Source of the DNA: Mucilaginibacter saanensis
Lineage (GTDB): Bacteria > Bacteroidota > Bacteroidia > Sphingobacteriales > Sphingobacteriaceae
DNA: 64,000 bases
Direction: 5' to 3'
Assembly: GCF_014200575.1 (NCBI RefSeq)
Contig: NZ_JACHBZ010000002.1
Coordinates: 62,001-126,000, forward strand
The position numbers were made by a program, and so were the translations under genes. Under the pieces are notes generated by a model, which saw nothing but the letters and a program-made list of their open reading frames with translations, had not been told where the DNA came from and did not search any database. How positions within the stretch are numbered: position 1 is the first letter of the stretch; each line of letters begins with the position of its first letter. Shown here one piece after another: positions 28,775-38,301 of this stretch.

Positions 28775-30697
28775 ATGCGACAAAAAAACTTGAACGTGAT
28801 GTTTTGCCGGCTATCAATTGCTGTTTTATATTTAATACCTGTACAGGCGATCTCACAATCTGTTCCAATAAATATACGCACACCCGAATATCGGGAACTG
28901 CAACGAAACTTAGCAACCGGCTGGAATACCTGGTACAACAACAGCGTTATCTCACATGTATTGCTGCCTCATGGCTTTGCCATCAATCTTTGCTTGGAAA
29001 AGCCCGGAACCGGCGCTTTATTAAGGGAAACTTTTAAAGCTTCTGCCATACAGCAGCGCCAGGAGCAGGTATTGCTTGGCTTACGTGCCGACGATGGCAG
29101 CTATACAAGTATGACTGTGAAATATGAGGGTGAGGAACTGGCCGTTCAATCGGCTACCGACGGTAAGGATGAGTTGATACTGGTAACCCCGGCTAATGGA
29201 GCCAAAAACCTGCTGATCGTGGAAGCCGGGGTGCTGTGGAATAAAGAAGGTACTATAGGTATGGCACAAAACAAACTAAATTATCATACCGGTAACACGG
29301 ATATTTCCGTAAGTGCCACAGCTATACCTACCGTTGATGCTTACGCTGTTACAACCACGCCACACCTCACCTTTTCCCTGGATCAGGAAATCGGGATCTA
29401 TACCGGCAGACAGCGTACAATTGCGGAGATTAGATCAATTATCGAAAAACGCCACGCCGAGCAGCAACAACGGATGACCGGTTATGGCAACATGGCCGAA
29501 TCTTTCACGGCCATGCAAACTATACTTGCCTGGAACACTACATACGATGCGCCAAATAAACGGGTGTTAACGCCTGTTAGTCGGAATTGGAGCCATGGCT
29601 GGGGTGGTTTTGTGTTGTTTGATTGGGACAATTATTTTGCAAGCTATATGTTCAGTATGTTTAACAAGAACCTTGCATACGCCAACGCTGTCGAAATAAC
29701 CAAAGCCATCACTCCAAATGGATTTATACCCAATTACCAGGCTCCTTTTGGCAAAACATCGTTTGATCGTTCGGAGCCTCCAATTGGCAGCTTGGTTGTT
29801 TTAGATATTTATAAAAAGTATCAGGAAAAGTGGTTTTTAATCGAAGTTTATGACGAATTGCTAAGCTGGAACAGGTGGTGGTCGCAAAACCGGGATGTAA
29901 AAGGATATTTATGCTGGGGATCACAAAGCCATGGTGATAACCCTAAGGACTTTAATGGTACCCATAACATTCAGGCGGCCATGTATGAGTCGGGCCTTGA
30001 TAATTCACCTATGTACGATGGGGTACCTTTTAACCCAAAAAACAACACCATGGAGCTGGCAGATGTAGGGCTGATGAGCCTTTACATTGCCGATTGTAAA
30101 TCCTTATCGGCAATAGCTACCATACTTAACAAACCACAGGATGCCAAAGAATTAAATAAACGTGCCGACGTTTACAGTAAAAAACTGGCCACCATGTGGG
30201 ATGAAAAAACGGGTATCTTCCTAAACAAAAGGATGGATACCGGTGAAAAAAGCTATAAAATGTCGCCTACTAACTTTTATCCGATGTTGGCAAAAGCCTG
30301 CACCGAGCGCCAGGCCGAACGCATGATAAAAGAGCATTACTACAATCCTGGCGAGTTTTACGGTAAGTATGTGATGCCTTCCATTGCTCGTAATGATCCC
30401 GGATTTAAGGATAATGACTACTGGCGCGGCCGCATTTGGGGGCCTATGAATTTCCTTGTTTACCTGGGTATGCGTAACTACCATTTAGAAACAGCCCGTG
30501 CCGATCTTATCAGCAAATCAAAAGCCCTGCTGATGCAGAACTGGAAAAAAGACGGCGGCGTATACGAAAATTATAACGCGGTTACAGGCGACGGAAGCGA
30601 TGTTAAAAATGCCGATGGTTTTTATCACTGGGGCGCCTTGCTAACTTATATGGATTTTCTGGAAAATGCTAAACCCGATACTACAACTAAACCATAG
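28775..30697 (+). CDS. GH63-like (MGH1-type) alpha-glucosidase family protein, secreted
   Basis: This 640-residue protein may start at the ATG at 28775 or at 28799; the latter gives the tighter signal peptide (MFCRLSIAVLYLIPVQAISQ). An N-terminal beta domain is followed by an (alpha/alpha)6 barrel. Barrel motifs are FVLFDWDNYFASYM, YESGLDNSPMYDG and NDYWRGRIWGPMNFL, as in GH63 and mannosylglycerate-hydrolase-type enzymes. It would cleave an alpha-glucosidic or related bond of an oligosaccharide. It is the last gene of PUL1, 28 bases after the deacetylase. The substrate is unknown. Confidence 0.72.
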   Translation: MRQKNLNVMFCRLSIAVLYLIPVQAISQSVPINIRTPEYRELQRNLATGWNTWYNNSVISHVLLPHGFAINLCLEKPGTGALLRETFKASAIQQRQEQVLLGLRADDGSYTSMTVKYEGEELAVQSATDGKDELILVTPANGAKNLLIVEAGVLWNKEGTIGMAQNKLNYHTGNTDISVSATAIPTVDAYAVTTTPHLTFSLDQEIGIYTGRQRTIAEIRSIIEKRHAEQQQRMTGYGNMAESFTAMQTILAWNTTYDAPNKRVLTPVSRNWSHGWGGFVLFDWDNYFASYMFSMFNKNLAYANAVEITKAITPNGFIPNYQAPFGKTSFDRSEPPIGSLVVLDIYKKYQEKWFLIEVYDELLSWNRWWSQNRDVKGYLCWGSQSHGDNPKDFNGTHNIQAAMYESGLDNSPMYDGVPFNPKNNTMELADVGLMSLYIADCKSLSAIATILNKPQDAKELNKRADVYSKKLATMWDEKTGIFLNKRMDTGEKSYKMSPTNFYPMLAKACTERQAERMIKEHYYNPGEFYGKYVMPSIARNDPGFKDNDYWRGRIWGPMNFLVYLGMRNYHLETARADLISKSKALLMQNWKKDGGVYENYNAVTGDGSDVKNADGFYHWGALLTYMDFLENAKPDTTTKP

Positions 30698-31398
30698 ATC
30701 TCCTCAATACCATTTTAAAGCCGTTGTTGATCATACAGCTTAAAAAGTACGCGAATTGTTAACAGCATTATCAACTTTCACAGAACCAACATTTATTACA
30801 CAATGACCTTAATCAAAGATATTATGTGACATTTTCCTTCAACAACGAAGGGGTCAGGGAATACCATGGAAAAACCTTGAGCTTCGAGTTGTATAACCAT
30901 ATAAAGGCAGCACAGCTCGTAGAACGATGAGCAGAATACTCATCATAACCGACCCGTCAAGATCAAATTCTAAGCCGAACAATGAGCTGTTTATTATACC
31001 GGTCGTCTATCAGTGAACGGAACATGAATTTAAGGTGCATTTCGAACGGGTGGGTATATCTCCACCGTATCGCTTTGCTGATCGATGAAAATACGGTAAC
31101 GTTCGAACCTGATGAAGAGGGGCTACCGGGCTTAGCTGTGCCGGCTACTTTTGAAGCGAAAGCATAGCCTGATCCTGGACTTTTACAGAAGATCACAGAA
31201 AAATTAGCAACGATCAATGCTAGCAGCATTGTTGCGCAGCAGTAATGGACATGAGTTAATGAAAATTTATGTAAAGTTGACCAGTCCCTGATGCCGGTTT
31301 ACTATGTTCCGTTCAAAAATGAGCTATTTTCGCTAATATCCGGCTCAATTGAGGTGCTTTTCTATGTTATATCCTTCAGTTTTTCGATACCGGGTAGC
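30698..31398. other. decayed region after PUL1
   Basis: No intact gene is present. The plus strand at about 30820-30930 encodes a protein-like peptide (YYVTFSFNNEGVREYHGKT) that ends in an ATGA overlap with a second short frame at 30927. Both break off quickly. I cannot assign the family; mobile-element origin is a guess from the neighbourhood. Confidence 0.35.
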
Positions 31399-31437
31399 TG
31401 TCTTGTCCTGATATAGCTTGTCATTAAAGACAAGAAA

Positions 31438-31841
31438 ATGAAAGCAATTCCAGGAAAGAAAAAGAAAGCAGTGGCGGTCGTAAGACGTAAGCCATTTGAC
31501 AAAGTCGAGAACAGACCAAAATAAAGATTGTAGAAGAAATGAAAACGGGGATGATCAGTTGCCTTGGTGCAAGCCGGAAATACCGAGTTCTAAGAAATAC
31601 CATCAAAGTATGGGCGGGGAAGCTTAATTTGACTACTTTGCTGAATGTCAAGAATATCTCAACGCTTCCCGGCATGACCCAAAGTCACGAATCAAAGTTA
31701 CTCATCAAAAAGATACGTGAGCTTACTAAGGCATTAGAGATATCTCAATTGAAGAATCTTGCCATGGAAACGATGATCGAGGTAGCTGAAAGTGACCTAC
31801 ATATAAAGATCCGAAAAAAGCGTGGTGCCAAACAGTCTTAA
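31438..31841 (+). pseudogene. IS3-family transposase OrfA, frameshifted
   Basis: The start reads MKAIPGKKKKAVAVVRRKPF, then the frame shifts near 31503. The frame that resumes gives a helix-turn-helix (ASRKYRVLRNTIKVWAGKL) and a leucine-zipper segment (KIRELTKALEISQLKNLAM) ending RKKRGAKQS. This is the typical DNA-binding OrfA. A point of decay is also visible in the HTH, where CLGASRKY stands where REASRKY would be expected. Confidence 0.7.
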
Positions 31842-31915
31842 GAATACGGCAAAAGCGGCCAGAATATACCCTAGTAGCTATTTGTGCACTGTTCGGTGTA
31901 GATAATGCAAAGAAA
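31838..31915 (+). pseudogene. IS3-family transposase OrfB, N-terminal fragment
   Basis: The -1 frame relative to the end of orfA reads LRIRQKRPEYTLVAICALFG, which matches the usual OrfB opening (RxxYPxxxxCxLFGxSRQAYY). It degenerates after GVDNAK; the integrase catalytic domain is absent. Confidence 0.6.
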
Positions 31916-31990
31916 AAAAATCCCCAAATAAAAATCAATTTTCAACGAAGAATCGAAATTTTATCAAATCAATATTGTTATCATTTGTAA

Positions 31991-32999
31991 CGGTTTCATC
32001 TGTTTGCTACATGGTTTTTTGTTTATCATGAACTTCTTGACAAATAGCTCAAAAAATTCGATATATTATATGATGATGGTACTACACATTATTGTTATAA
32101 CTATTTGTATATCACATTTAAACGAAAAAATCCGTTATTGGAAAAGTAAATGATTTATAATTAGCAACTCACCCCGGTGTTCGATTGTTGCAAGTTTAAC
32201 GCTCTCAGGCGCAATTACAGTTAAATAAAATCAAATTTGCGATTCAAATATTTAAGAGGGATTTCATTTATATTGTTGCTTTTTTTCGTGTTCCATGGGT
32301 TGTGTTTCATGGAAGTGGTCATAACAGAGTTATCATGGATTTTTTACGAGCACGGTTTCATTCTTTCAGCTTAAACCGGATTCACAATTCTATTTATTTG
32401 ATACAAACAGACAGTTGATCAATTTCTTCGATTCATAAAGACCTTTTAGAAACGCTATCGCAATTTACACTAAGTGATACAAATGTATTATGATGTAGAT
32501 TCTGACGAATTACACCGCCTAATTCCAGCGCAAGCCCTTAGTTCTAATGGCGGCGTTGGAAAACGTAAAACGGCTATCATCGGACTCTCTGTTTTCCGGC
32601 TGCTATTTTTGTCTGGTTTGGTATTTTCGATAACTGGAATCAAATGACTGATCATCGTAATAAATCTATAGCAGGCGCGGGGTGAGTCTTGTATCCGGTA
32701 AGTCCGATCATTTACCTGTTTATGTTTCGATTGCAAAAAATGTGGATTGTTTGCTTAAACTCAAATCATCAACCAAACCTCTTATGAAGAAGTCCATGGT
32801 CTTTGATGTACTCACGGTCCGTATGCTGGTCAGTGCAAGTGGTAGAAAACAGGTACGAAAGATAGTGGTTATGAAAGCCGCGACGTGTGTCGCGCCAGTT
32901 TCTACAAGTCGACAAGAATTGTTAATATTGTAATGAATGAGCTAATAGTCTAATTATGATGTGTATAAACGGCAAATTTGTAGCCCTTAGTAATAAAGA
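31991..32999. other. gene-poor region
   Basis: Nothing recognisable. A 54-codon ATG frame at 32483-32647 (plus) has a hydrophobic C-terminal third (FRLLFLSGLVFSITGI) and could encode a tiny membrane peptide, but there is no further support. An 83-codon frame at 32682 also lacks family features. The first 500 bases are AT-rich. Confidence 0.35.
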
Positions 33000-33599
33000 T
33001 CAGTTGTTTTGAAAACTATACCGTAACTCTTGTTTTATCTTATTCATATCCTTACCTAAGAGCTCGTAAATTGCTTCGTATTGTGCGCAAAGGTCAAATA
33101 TGCTTTGATTATAAAGACCATAAAGCATTTCTTTTTCTCCATCCTGGGCTTTAACGAGCAGGTCAGCAATATCCAAGTTTTTCAGGAATAATAAATGGGT
33201 CCTGGTATTGGCCGCTATAATCTCATTATGGGACAGGGCTACGTCAAAATAAAGCCCGATCAAGTTATGTTTCCAGTTTTCGTCATTTAGTTTTTGCAAA
33301 TGTGCGTCTACTTTTTTGATCTCCTCACTGAGAAATTTTAAACTCAAATCACTTCGGGCATCATTTCGGTTCTGCCGGTAATTGATGTTCTTTTTTAAGA
33401 CGGCCATGGTTTCTCCGGTCACGAAATAGTAGCTTTCAGCGATCTCGGTTTTTTTAGCCCTGAACTGATTTCTGACCTCATTGTTATATTTACGTCTATC
33501 GTTAACGTAAGTAAATAGTCCGCTTAAGGCCTGGGTAAGTATGGCACCCGCTAAGCCGGAGAAGGCGCTTACCGCTATGAGAATGTTGTTGTCTGGCAT
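33000..33599 (-). CDS. hypothetical membrane-anchored coiled-coil protein
   Basis: The ATG at 33599 gives 199 residues. One N-terminal membrane segment (ILIAVSAFSGLAGAILTQAL) is followed by basic residues and long helices with coiled-coil character (for example KFLSEEIKKVDAHLQKLND). No catalytic motif is visible. The layout, one anchor plus a helical cytoplasmic body, is common in small accessory membrane proteins of mobile regions. It lies just beyond the left end of the IS630-like element. Function unknown. Confidence 0.55.
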   Translation of the reverse strand: MPDNNILIAVSAFSGLAGAILTQALSGLFTYVNDRRKYNNEVRNQFRAKKTEIAESYYFVTGETMAVLKKNINYRQNRNDARSDLSLKFLSEEIKKVDAHLQKLNDENWKHNLIGLYFDVALSHNEIIAANTRTHLLFLKNLDIADLLVKAQDGEKEMLYGLYNQSIFDLCAQYEAIYELLGKDMNKIKQELRYSFQNN

Positions 33600-33667
33600 A
33601 AAAAACAATTCCCCAAAGATAAGAATTCAAGCCTGATTTTGCTAATTTTATTAGTAATAAACCAGCT

Positions 33668-35290
33668 TGACAATTGGTCCGACTGTGATCCTTATTTTTC
33701 TTTAGCCTATATGCCGGCAAATATTAGCCTTGTCAAAAACTGGTTTTACCTTTTCCTTTCCCCAGATCTTTTGCCCTGCACGTTTGGGATGCTGGAGGAA
33801 ATGCTGATTGCGACAGTTAAAATACCGGTCGATAGCGGCTGTACATTCCGCTACGGACTGATAATCACTGTTATGAATGAAAGACTTGGATAAGCCGCTG
33901 AATACGGACTCAATGACGTTCAGGTGCGGTGTTCTGGCGGGTAAGGGAACAAGTTCGACCCCGGGTGTTTTTAACTTCTGCCGGTAGTCCGGTTCGTTGA
34001 TCTCTGCCAGGTAATCCCGCAACTGCTGCGAATCATGCCAGCTGGCAGCATCCCATGAGAGGTACAAGCGTTCCTGATCCTGGTATTGTAAGGTTAAGAT
34101 ATCGATCAGCCTGATCATTTCGTCCGTGTCTTTCTTGCCGGAATAGAACCAGGTGAGTTGATTGGTCGATAGCTCCAGCGCGCAGGTGCAGATGAAACAG
34201 CCTTTACTTTTATCCACTTTATAATATATCGGCAGTTCACCTTTTCTCACGAGCTGGCGACCGCCTTTTGGACGGATGGCTTTCGGCCCATACTCGTCTA
34301 TGGAGAAAAACTTTTCTTTTTTGCCCAGGTTGGACAATGTCTGCTGCAAGTGGTCATATTTTTCCCTGAAGAGCGGGTCATGGCTGACCAGGACCTCCCG
34401 GGAACGCCTGAACCTGACGCCCCTGTTTTTTAAATAATTGCCTACCGAGCTATAACTGACCGGCTTTCCGGATGTTTTGCCGTACGCATAGGCTAGATCC
34501 GTAATGGTCCAGGATGTTTTATCGATCCCATATAATTTCGGGCTTTGCCGCACCATGTGGATAACCTCGTCCGTTCTTTTTTCAATGGCCGCTTGCCTTT
34601 CCTTGCTGATCGGCTTCCTGTTGCCGGGACGACTCAGCGCTTCCAGTCCCTGCCTCTCGTAGGTTCTTAGCCAATGCAGCATGGTTGCATAGGTGCATTC
34701 GATCTGGTGTTCCAGTTTTCCCATGGAATTATAAGTGTAAACCGTCATCAGCAGTACGGAGACCTGCCACAACCGTCGGTCGTTTCCTTTCCGCCATTTT
34801 CGCAGGGTTGACAATTCCTGTAGGGTGAATTTGGCTTTCAATTTGATCGCGCTGAGCTCCTTTTCGTGTTCATCGAACCAAGATTTGAATACACCGTAAA
34901 AACGGGGCTTACTATACTCCTCCGGAAAGCGAAGATGGTACTTTTGATAAAGCTTTTCAGCAACCAGTTGCGGTCCAGGCTCGGCAAGCACCAGCCTGGG
35001 TATGACCGACAAGAAGTTTAAATACCAGGGTGAAGACCGCGTGACTTTGTCTTTGCCGATAAAAAAACTGTAGTCATGCAATTTGTCTGGCCGCTGTTGT
35101 TCCAGCACACCAAATTCTTTGAAATAAAACCGTATGGTGGATTGCCGGAGTTCCAGCTGCTCCGCCAGGTTCTGCAGATCGAGTTCTCCTGCAATATAAT
35201 GCCGCCGGATGATATCTTTCTTGATTTTGGTGATATGCATAGCTGTGAATTGGTAGGATAATATAATCATTTTTCGGACTATTCCACTTA
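33668..35290 (-). mobile_element. IS630-like insertion sequence
   Basis: A complete transposase gene is flanked by imperfect inverted sequences. Both share a GTCCGA core, at 33677-33682 and, inverted, at 35274-35279, with TGAT a few bases inside. IS630 elements normally duplicate TA; I cannot fix the exact ends, so the borders given are approximate. Confidence 0.55.
33702..35240 (-). CDS. IS630-family DDE transposase
   Basis: The ATG at 35240 gives 512 residues (another in-frame ATG is at 35270). N-terminal helix-turn-helix units (DLQNLAEQLELRQSTIRFYF, then YATMLHWLRTYERQGLEAL) bind DNA. The DDE_3 catalytic core follows, with Asp315 in FSIDEYGP, Asp397 in YLSWDAASWH and Glu444 in HLNVIESVFSG. 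All three acidic residues are present and the frame is intact, so it may still be active. It is longer than the common ~340-residue members because of the extended N-terminus. Confidence 0.85.
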   Translation of the reverse strand: MHITKIKKDIIRRHYIAGELDLQNLAEQLELRQSTIRFYFKEFGVLEQQRPDKLHDYSFFIGKDKVTRSSPWYLNFLSVIPRLVLAEPGPQLVAEKLYQKYHLRFPEEYSKPRFYGVFKSWFDEHEKELSAIKLKAKFTLQELSTLRKWRKGNDRRLWQVSVLLMTVYTYNSMGKLEHQIECTYATMLHWLRTYERQGLEALSRPGNRKPISKERQAAIEKRTDEVIHMVRQSPKLYGIDKTSWTITDLAYAYGKTSGKPVSYSSVGNYLKNRGVRFRRSREVLVSHDPLFREKYDHLQQTLSNLGKKEKFFSIDEYGPKAIRPKGGRQLVRKGELPIYYKVDKSKGCFICTCALELSTNQLTWFYSGKKDTDEMIRLIDILTLQYQDQERLYLSWDAASWHDSQQLRDYLAEINEPDYRQKLKTPGVELVPLPARTPHLNVIESVFSGLSKSFIHNSDYQSVAECTAAIDRYFNCRNQHFLQHPKRAGQKIWGKEKVKPVFDKANICRHIG

Positions 35291-35432
35291 TTCAAGAGGT
35301 AGGTGATTTAACGCCAACCAGTGATCGTTATCTACAGAGGGCACATTCTAAGCGCGTTTCATCGCACCAGAGGCCTAGAGTAGGAGAGGCCTGGCTACAA
35401 AATAATTACCACGAATATTTTATCTTTATCTT

Positions 35433-35678
35433 ATGGAATCTAAACTATTCTCTTACAAAGCCGAGGGCATTGTGCTTGAACCGCTCAATAGCCCAATCAA
35501 GGTCAGTCCCGTCTTCGACCGGAAAGAACTGGTCGAAAAAATCAAGGATGTCTTGAAGGCGGATGGTTTTAAGCCGGATGAACACAATTTACAGTTTAAA
35601 ATAGAGGAGGGGCAGCTTTTCATCCAGGGTTTAGCTACAAAAGAACAAGCGCCCCGGGCCATCGGCTTCAGAAGTTAA
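35433..35678 (+). CDS. small hypothetical protein
   Basis: An 81-residue acidic-basic mixed protein starts at an ATG (MESKLFSYKAEGIVLEPLNS). It has no signal peptide, membrane segment or known motif. The pattern of alternating charged helices and a hydrophobic strand near the end (GQLFIQGLA) looks like a real folded protein. It is the first frame to the right of the IS630-like element and may belong to a mobile element cargo. Function unknown. Confidence 0.45.
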   Translation: MESKLFSYKAEGIVLEPLNSPIKVSPVFDRKELVEKIKDVLKADGFKPDEHNLQFKIEEGQLFIQGLATKEQAPRAIGFRS

Positions 35679-36215
35679 AAGCGACACGGAAGACCTTCAG
35701 TGGATTTTTTCCGAAATAATTGAATTCTGAACTGAGTACGAGTTGAGGAAAGTAGCAATCGGTTATGTTCAAAGGAACGGTATATTTCGACAAATAAAAA
35801 ACGGAATGTGTGGAACATGAAGCACTTGACCAGCTAGTTCTGAATGTGTACTAGTAATTCTATTACACTTTGACCGCAGTGGTTTATTGATTGTTAGTTT
35901 CAAACTCATTCTACCTGCTAGCCCTGGGAGTGCTATATTGCGGATCTTTTGGTCAAGCATAACGAATATCCAACTCAAAACGATCTTATAATCAAAATAA
36001 TTGTAAAAAGCCTTGAATGATTTTATCTTTATACTAAGAAAATGATTTACAGTTATAGGGAACAGTAGGCATGTTTTAGTCTGCTCAGTTGATAACTGAT
36101 GATATAATTGGAGAGTAGTTTAAATGTATTTTTGCGTGTTTTCAAATTCGTGGCAAAATCATGGCAATGAAAAATGAAACCAACGTAAATGTTTGATTTA
36201 CAGTAGTTAACTTGG
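35679..36215. other. gene-free stretch leading to a tRNA-Ser 3' end
   Basis: No credible gene in ~540 bases. The sequence is AT-rich and runs into the tRNA fragment at 36216, where an integrative element may end. Confidence 0.4.
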
Positions 36216-36240
36216 GTGGGTTCGAATCCCTCTCTCTCCG
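36216..36240 (+). other. tRNA-Ser 3'-end fragment, probable attachment site
   Basis: GTGGG, the T loop TTCGAAT, CCCTC, the acceptor strand TCTCTCC and the discriminator G form the last third of a tRNA. The acceptor strand implies a GGAGAGA 5' end, typical of bacterial tRNA-Ser. Nothing resembling the D arm, anticodon arm or long variable arm precedes it, so the gene is not complete here. The original terminator follows. This is what remains at the distal end after an element integrates into the 3' end of a tRNA gene. Confidence 0.7.
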
Positions 36241-36248
36241 CTAAGTGA

Positions 36249-36283
36249 AATAAAGCCTGACAATTGTCGGGCTTTATTGTTTT
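36249..36283 (+). terminator. Rho-independent terminator behind the tRNA fragment
   Basis: AATAAAGCC and GGCTTTATT pair, closed by GACAATTGTC and followed by TTTT. It is probably the native terminator of the tRNA-Ser gene. Confidence 0.7.
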
Positions 36284-36401
36284 AGGTAATTATCAACGAC
36301 CTTTTTGAGTGTTCTAATTTCATAAATGTGATAGTACTGAGTAGGATAAAGAAATGTAAAAAAGTTACTACTTTGCAAAGTAAAATCCTGATTAAATCAA
36401 A

Positions 36402-36854
36402 ATAAAAATTCTTTTAAGCATTATAGTTCTGATACTTGTAACAACAACAGGCTTTTGCCAAGATCTGAATGAACAATTATATAAAGCTGTTTCTGACAAA
36501 GATTCATTAAGTGTACAAAATCTTTTGATTAAAAAAGCCGATGCTAATTTCAAAAAGAAAACAGGTGGTTTTTTGGAAATCAGTATGCTAATTTTAGCTG
36601 TTCAAAATAATGATTTGAGGGATGTGAAGTTATTAGTTGGCCATGGCGCCGAAGTTGATTGGCGGGATGCGTTCAAAACAACAGCTTTAATGTACGCTGC
36701 AAACAAGGGCAATAAGGACATAGTAATCTATTTAATAAAAAGTGGTGCTGATGTCAAGGCCAAAGATGAACAGGGCAACTCTGTTCTTAGCGCCGCTCAA
36801 GAAGGAAAAAACAATGAAGTAATAGGTTTAATTAAAAAAAGTCTTATTAAATAA
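36402..36854 (+). CDS. secreted ankyrin-repeat protein lacking an ATG start
   Basis: The frame from 36402 gives 150 residues. A signal peptide (KILLSIIVLILVTTTGFCQ) precedes ankyrin-type repeats (NEQLYKAVSDKDSLSVQNLL, NDLRDVKLLVGHGAEVDWRD, GNKDIVIYLIKSGADVKAKD). An in-frame TAA at 36393 closes the upstream side. The codon at the expected start is ATA rather than ATG, so translation must use ATA, the ATT at 36408 or an internal TTG (36525), or the gene is silent. Ankyrin proteins bind partner proteins; here the partner would be periplasmic. Confidence 0.6.
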   Translation: MKILLSIIVLILVTTTGFCQDLNEQLYKAVSDKDSLSVQNLLIKKADANFKKKTGGFLEISMLILAVQNNDLRDVKLLVGHGAEVDWRDAFKTTALMYAANKGNKDIVIYLIKSGADVKAKDEQGNSVLSAAQEGKNNEVIGLIKKSLIK

Positions 36855-37268
36855 AAATAGGTTAAACAAATTAATTATTGCTTATTTAAAACCTCTCTGA
36901 TAACGGCCAAAATCACAGAAAGGTGTTCTAACCGCCTCCCTTGATCCCCGCATAACGTTCGCAAGTTGCGGGATACTTGCGAACGTTTTTCATTTGTTTT
37001 ACTATAGGCTCCTATACCCGAAATTCTATTACATAGAAATGTGACTCTGTGCTTTTTAGTGAACTTTATAGCAATTGCTTCTCAGTGTCGATTACGACAA
37101 AACAGATATTTCCCATGCTACACTATGGCGTACAAACGAAGTACAATAATAGATCATTGTTAACTAATATATAAATTGTTAATGACCAAACAATTAAATA
37201 TATCTAAGTATGGTAAGTCAGGCATTCCAATTAAATCTCTATTAAAATTGTTTTACCTAATTTAGTAT
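36855..37268. other. spacer with a strong terminator
   Basis: No gene is seen. A perfect 12-bp terminator lies at 36954-36990, and the rest is AT-rich sequence leading to the AraC gene. Confidence 0.4.
36954..36990 (+). terminator. Rho-independent terminator
   Basis: AACGTTCGCAAG and CTTGCGAACGTT form a perfect 12-bp stem with a 10-base loop and a T tail. It ends the transcript of the ankyrin gene. Confidence 0.75.
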
Positions 37269-38179
37269 ATGAGAATATCTGATGCTACATCTTATGTCAC
37301 TCCCTCAAAATCCGCTGCAATAACAGATACCATTCAAAATGATGCAGATACTTTTCATATACTGGACCTGAGTATAGCTAATAACCCGTTTTTTTCATTT
37401 GATTATAACCGGAAGGTATTTTATACGGCCACCTTATTGCAAGGGGAATATCGACTTGAATTTGAAGACAGAAGTATTGATGTTTCAGGCAACTCTTTAC
37501 TTTTCACCACTACCAAGATTCCTTTTGGGATACACTCGACCGGTTTGGGATACGCCGGGATCAGCTGCGTGTTTAAGGAAGAGTTTATCACTAAAACTAA
37601 CAGTGGTTATCGTTTACTTGAATTTCCGATCTATAAACCAGGCAGGCAGAACATCTATTCGCTCACAGATGATCAAACGAAATATTTTATTGATATCTAT
37701 ACTAAAATATTTGACGAAGCACAAGCCAATAGCGCCTTTAAAGATAATCTGCAACGCACTTATTTACTTGAAATTATTTTTAATGCACAAAAACTCGCTC
37801 CGGTTAACTCCTTCATAAAAACAAATAATACGACCGAGGTTATCGCCTGTTCCTTTATAAGATTATTAGAATCGCAGTTTCCCATAGAATTCCCGCAGGA
37901 TACGATCAAATTTAAAACTTCAAAAGATTTCGCAGACAACCTGTCACTCCATCCCAATTATTTAAACCGCCAGGTAAATTAGCTAAAGGAAGGACCGTAA
38001 GTGAGATCATCGCAGCAAGACTTGTTCAAGAGGCTAAGATCTTATTAAAATTAACCAACTGGAACATTGCGGAGATCTTCTTTGCACTCGGTTTTGAGGA
38101 GCCGTCACATTTCAATTTGTTTTTCAAAAAGAATGCAAACGGTTCTCCTACAGATTACAGAAAATTACATAAGGAATAG
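37269..38179 (+). pseudogene. AraC-family regulator broken by a frameshift
   Basis: The first frame (237 codons) gives a cupin-like effector domain and the start of the helix-turn-helix (SKDFADNLSLHPNYLNRQV), then stops at 37982. The next frame carries the rest of the AraC domain without interruption: KLAKGRTVSEIIAARLVQEA, then WNIAEIFFALGFEEPSHFN, then SPTDYRKLHKE and a stop at 38177-38179. One missing base near 37975 explains the break. It would have controlled the SDR gene 123 bases downstream. A sequencing error is an alternative. Confidence 0.75.
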
Positions 38180-38301
38180 TTTGCTCTTTCAAAGTTCTGA
38201 GACAAGAAAGTTTGATTTTAGTAAGGATCGGTTTTATTTGTGCTAACACCAGCTATACCACCCGTTCTACCTTTGCATCGTATTTAAACAATATTATTAA
38301 C

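Larger units (their letters stand above)
31399..31990 (+). mobile_element. remnant of an IS3-family insertion sequence
   Basis: The stretch contains a frameshifted orfA and the first ~26 codons of orfB, then breaks off. The sequence TGTCTTGTCCTGATATAGC at about 31399 may be the left end, about 40 bases before orfA, as usual for this family. No right end or DDE catalytic core is present, so the element is dead. Confidence 0.65.

Noticed and set aside
32488..32933. Overlapping frames of 82 and 83 codons on opposite strands
   Set aside because: Neither has motifs, signal peptide or neighbour support; both are likely chance frames in decayed DNA.
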